DNA from: FEN-1219 sp963713355
GTDB taxonomy: Bacteria > Pseudomonadota > Gammaproteobacteria > Steroidobacterales > Rariloculaceae
Length of the DNA stretch: 64,000 nucleotides
Direction: 5' to 3'
Assembly (NCBI GenBank): GCA_963713355.1
Contig: CAVQLK010000006.1
Location: 558,001-622,000, forward strand
A program made the translations under genes and the position numbers. Numbering within the stretch: the first letter of the stretch is position 1; each line of letters starts with the position of its first letter. Below, in pieces: positions 63,013 to 64,000 of this stretch. The notes beneath the pieces were generated by a model that saw only the letters and a program-made list of their open reading frames with translations, was not told the origin of the DNA and did not search any database.

Positions 63013-64000
63013 ATGCAGCGCAGCGACTTCCATTACGATCTTCCGGCCGAGCTGATCGCGCAAGCGCCGCTTGCCGACCGCGACGCCAGCCGCTTGCTCG
63101 TGCTCGAGGGCTCGACGGGCTCCATCGAGGATCGGTCTTTCGCGGAGCTACCGGACCTCTTGCGCGCCGGCGATCTGCTCGTGCTCAACGACACGCGTGT
63201 GCTTCCTGCGCGCGTCATCGGTCGCAAGCCGACGGGTGGGCGTGTCGAGCTGCTGCTCGAGCGCCTGCTCGGGCCGCGCACTGCGCTCGTGCATTTGGGC
63301 GCGAGCCACAAGCCGGCTCCCGGCAGCTACGTCGAGCTGCCGGGCGGTGCCCAGGCGCGCATCGGCGGTCGCAGGGCCGAGCTCACCGAGATCGAGCTCG
63401 ACCGCGACCTCGTGCCGTTCCTCGAAACGCATGGCCGGACACCGTTGCCGCCGTACATCGCGCGGCCGCCTGACGCTTCGGATAGTGAGCGTTATCAAAC
63501 CGTCTTCGCGCGCACGCCGGGCGCCGTTGCGGCGCCGACCGCGGGGCTGCACTTCGACGCAGGTCTGTTCGACGCGCTCGCGAAGCGCGGCATCGAGCGG
63601 GCGTTCTTGACGCTGCACGTCGGCGCCGGAACGTTCGCGCCGGTTCGCACCGAGCGCGTCGAAGACCACGAGCTGCACGCGGAATGGCTCGAGGTATCCG
63701 CCGACACGTGCGCCGCCGTAGAGCGCTGCCGCGAGCGGGGCGGCCGCGTCGTCGCCGTCGGCACGACGAGCGTGCGCGCGCTCGAGACGGCCGCGCGCGG
63801 CCCGAGCCTCGCGCCGTTCGCCGGCGACAGCCGGCTTTTCATTTATCCTGGGTTCGAGTTCCGTGTAGTCGATGCGATGGTGACAAATTTCCATTTGCCC
63901 GAGTCGTCGCTGCTGATGCTCGTGGCCGCGTTCGCGGGGCGAGAGCGCACGCTGGCTGCGTACGAGCATGCCGTGGCGCGGCGGTACCGCTTCTTCAGCT
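63013..64000 (+). CDS. queA: tRNA preQ1(34) ribosyltransferase-isomerase QueA, 3' partial
   Basis: Transfers the ribosyl part of SAM to preQ1 in tRNA to give epoxyqueuosine. 329 residues are visible before the window ends, close to the full 340-350. Motifs: MQRSDFHYDLPAELIAQ, DLLVLNDTRVLPARVIG, YQTVFARTPGAVAAPTAGLHFD, FLTLHVGAGTF, VVAVGTTSVRALE and VVDAMVTNFHLPESSLLMLV. The ATG is 29 bases after the tRNA-Leu CCA. The stop lies beyond the window. Confidence 0.96.
   Translation, partial: MQRSDFHYDLPAELIAQAPLADRDASRLLVLEGSTGSIEDRSFAELPDLLRAGDLLVLNDTRVLPARVIGRKPTGGRVELLLERLLGPRTALVHLGASHKPAPGSYVELPGGAQARIGGRRAELTEIELDRDLVPFLETHGRTPLPPYIARPPDASDSERYQTVFARTPGAVAAPTAGLHFDAGLFDALAKRGIERAFLTLHVGAGTFAPVRTERVEDHELHAEWLEVSADTCAAVERCRERGGRVVAVGTTSVRALETAARGPSLAPFAGDSRLFIYPGFEFRVVDAMVTNFHLPESSLLMLVAAFAGRERTLAAYEHAVARRYRFFS

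Overview
The window is high-GC DNA with dense, mostly intact bacterial genes. The gene content (direct glutaminyl-tRNA synthetase, ZapE, XerD, DsbC, BepA-type protease, type IV pilin, protocatechuate 4,5-cleavage genes) suggests a free-living aerobic gammaproteobacterium. The genus cannot be read from the sequence. No insertion sequence, prophage or CRISPR array was seen.

Layout. 0-4.8 kb: aromatic catabolism, with protocatechuate meta-cleavage genes ligC (5' truncated), ligI, ligA and ligB plus a second, VOC-type extradiol dioxygenase. 4.8-9.1 kb: molybdate transporter genes modB-modC without modA, a type IV pilin behind a good sigma-54 promoter, folE, and xdhC. 9.1-10.5 kb: a zinc-ribbon methyltransferase. 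10.6-22.7 kb: a large envelope redox locus. Three minus-strand genes (DUF1501, a LamG/CxxCH lipoprotein, a DUF1588-like CxxCH protein) end at a strong terminator. Six plus-strand genes run away from them (HzsA-like lipoprotein, two outer-membrane barrel proteins, TlpA thioredoxin, DUF4266, DUF3570). 22.7-33.5 kb: moeA, TPR and TonB-like proteins, an M48 protease, a PQQ dehydrogenase-diheme cytochrome fusion, glnS, a LysR regulator, thioredoxin and OsmC. 33.5-36.1 kb: a flavoprotein and CFA-synthase-type methyltransferase pair resembling the tmsA/tmsB 10-methyl fatty acid pathway. 36.2-41.7 kb: molybdopterin synthesis (moaA-C-D-E, then broken mocA-like and moaB genes). 42.4-46.5 kb: a TPP riboswitch followed by TonB receptor, thiamine-binding protein, PnuT-type transporter and kinase, read as a thiamine uptake operon. 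46.5-62.6 kb: housekeeping and metabolic genes (tesB, marC, gamma carbonic anhydrase, gpmA, kynA, zapE, acetoacetyl-CoA synthetase, ETF-QO, plsC, xerD, dsbC, terC, SLC13 permease). 62.66-62.98 kb: a tRNA-Leu gene interrupted in its anticodon by a 238-nt group I intron. 63.0 kb to the end: queA, truncated by the window.

Two themes recur. The first is molybdenum: transport, cofactor synthesis and XdhC-type maturation are spread over at least four loci. The second is periplasmic or outer-membrane redox chemistry by heme and PQQ lipoproteins. Reading frames are intact over most of the window, but between about 38.6 and 43.0 kb, and again in the acetoacetyl-CoA synthetase gene at 52.3-54.2 kb, consecutive unrelated genes carry many apparent single-base frameshifts. 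This pattern looks more like local sequence error than biology. The most notable features are the intron-bearing tRNA-Leu(CAA), the riboswitch-controlled thiamine operon, and the HzsA-like lipoprotein/barrel locus.
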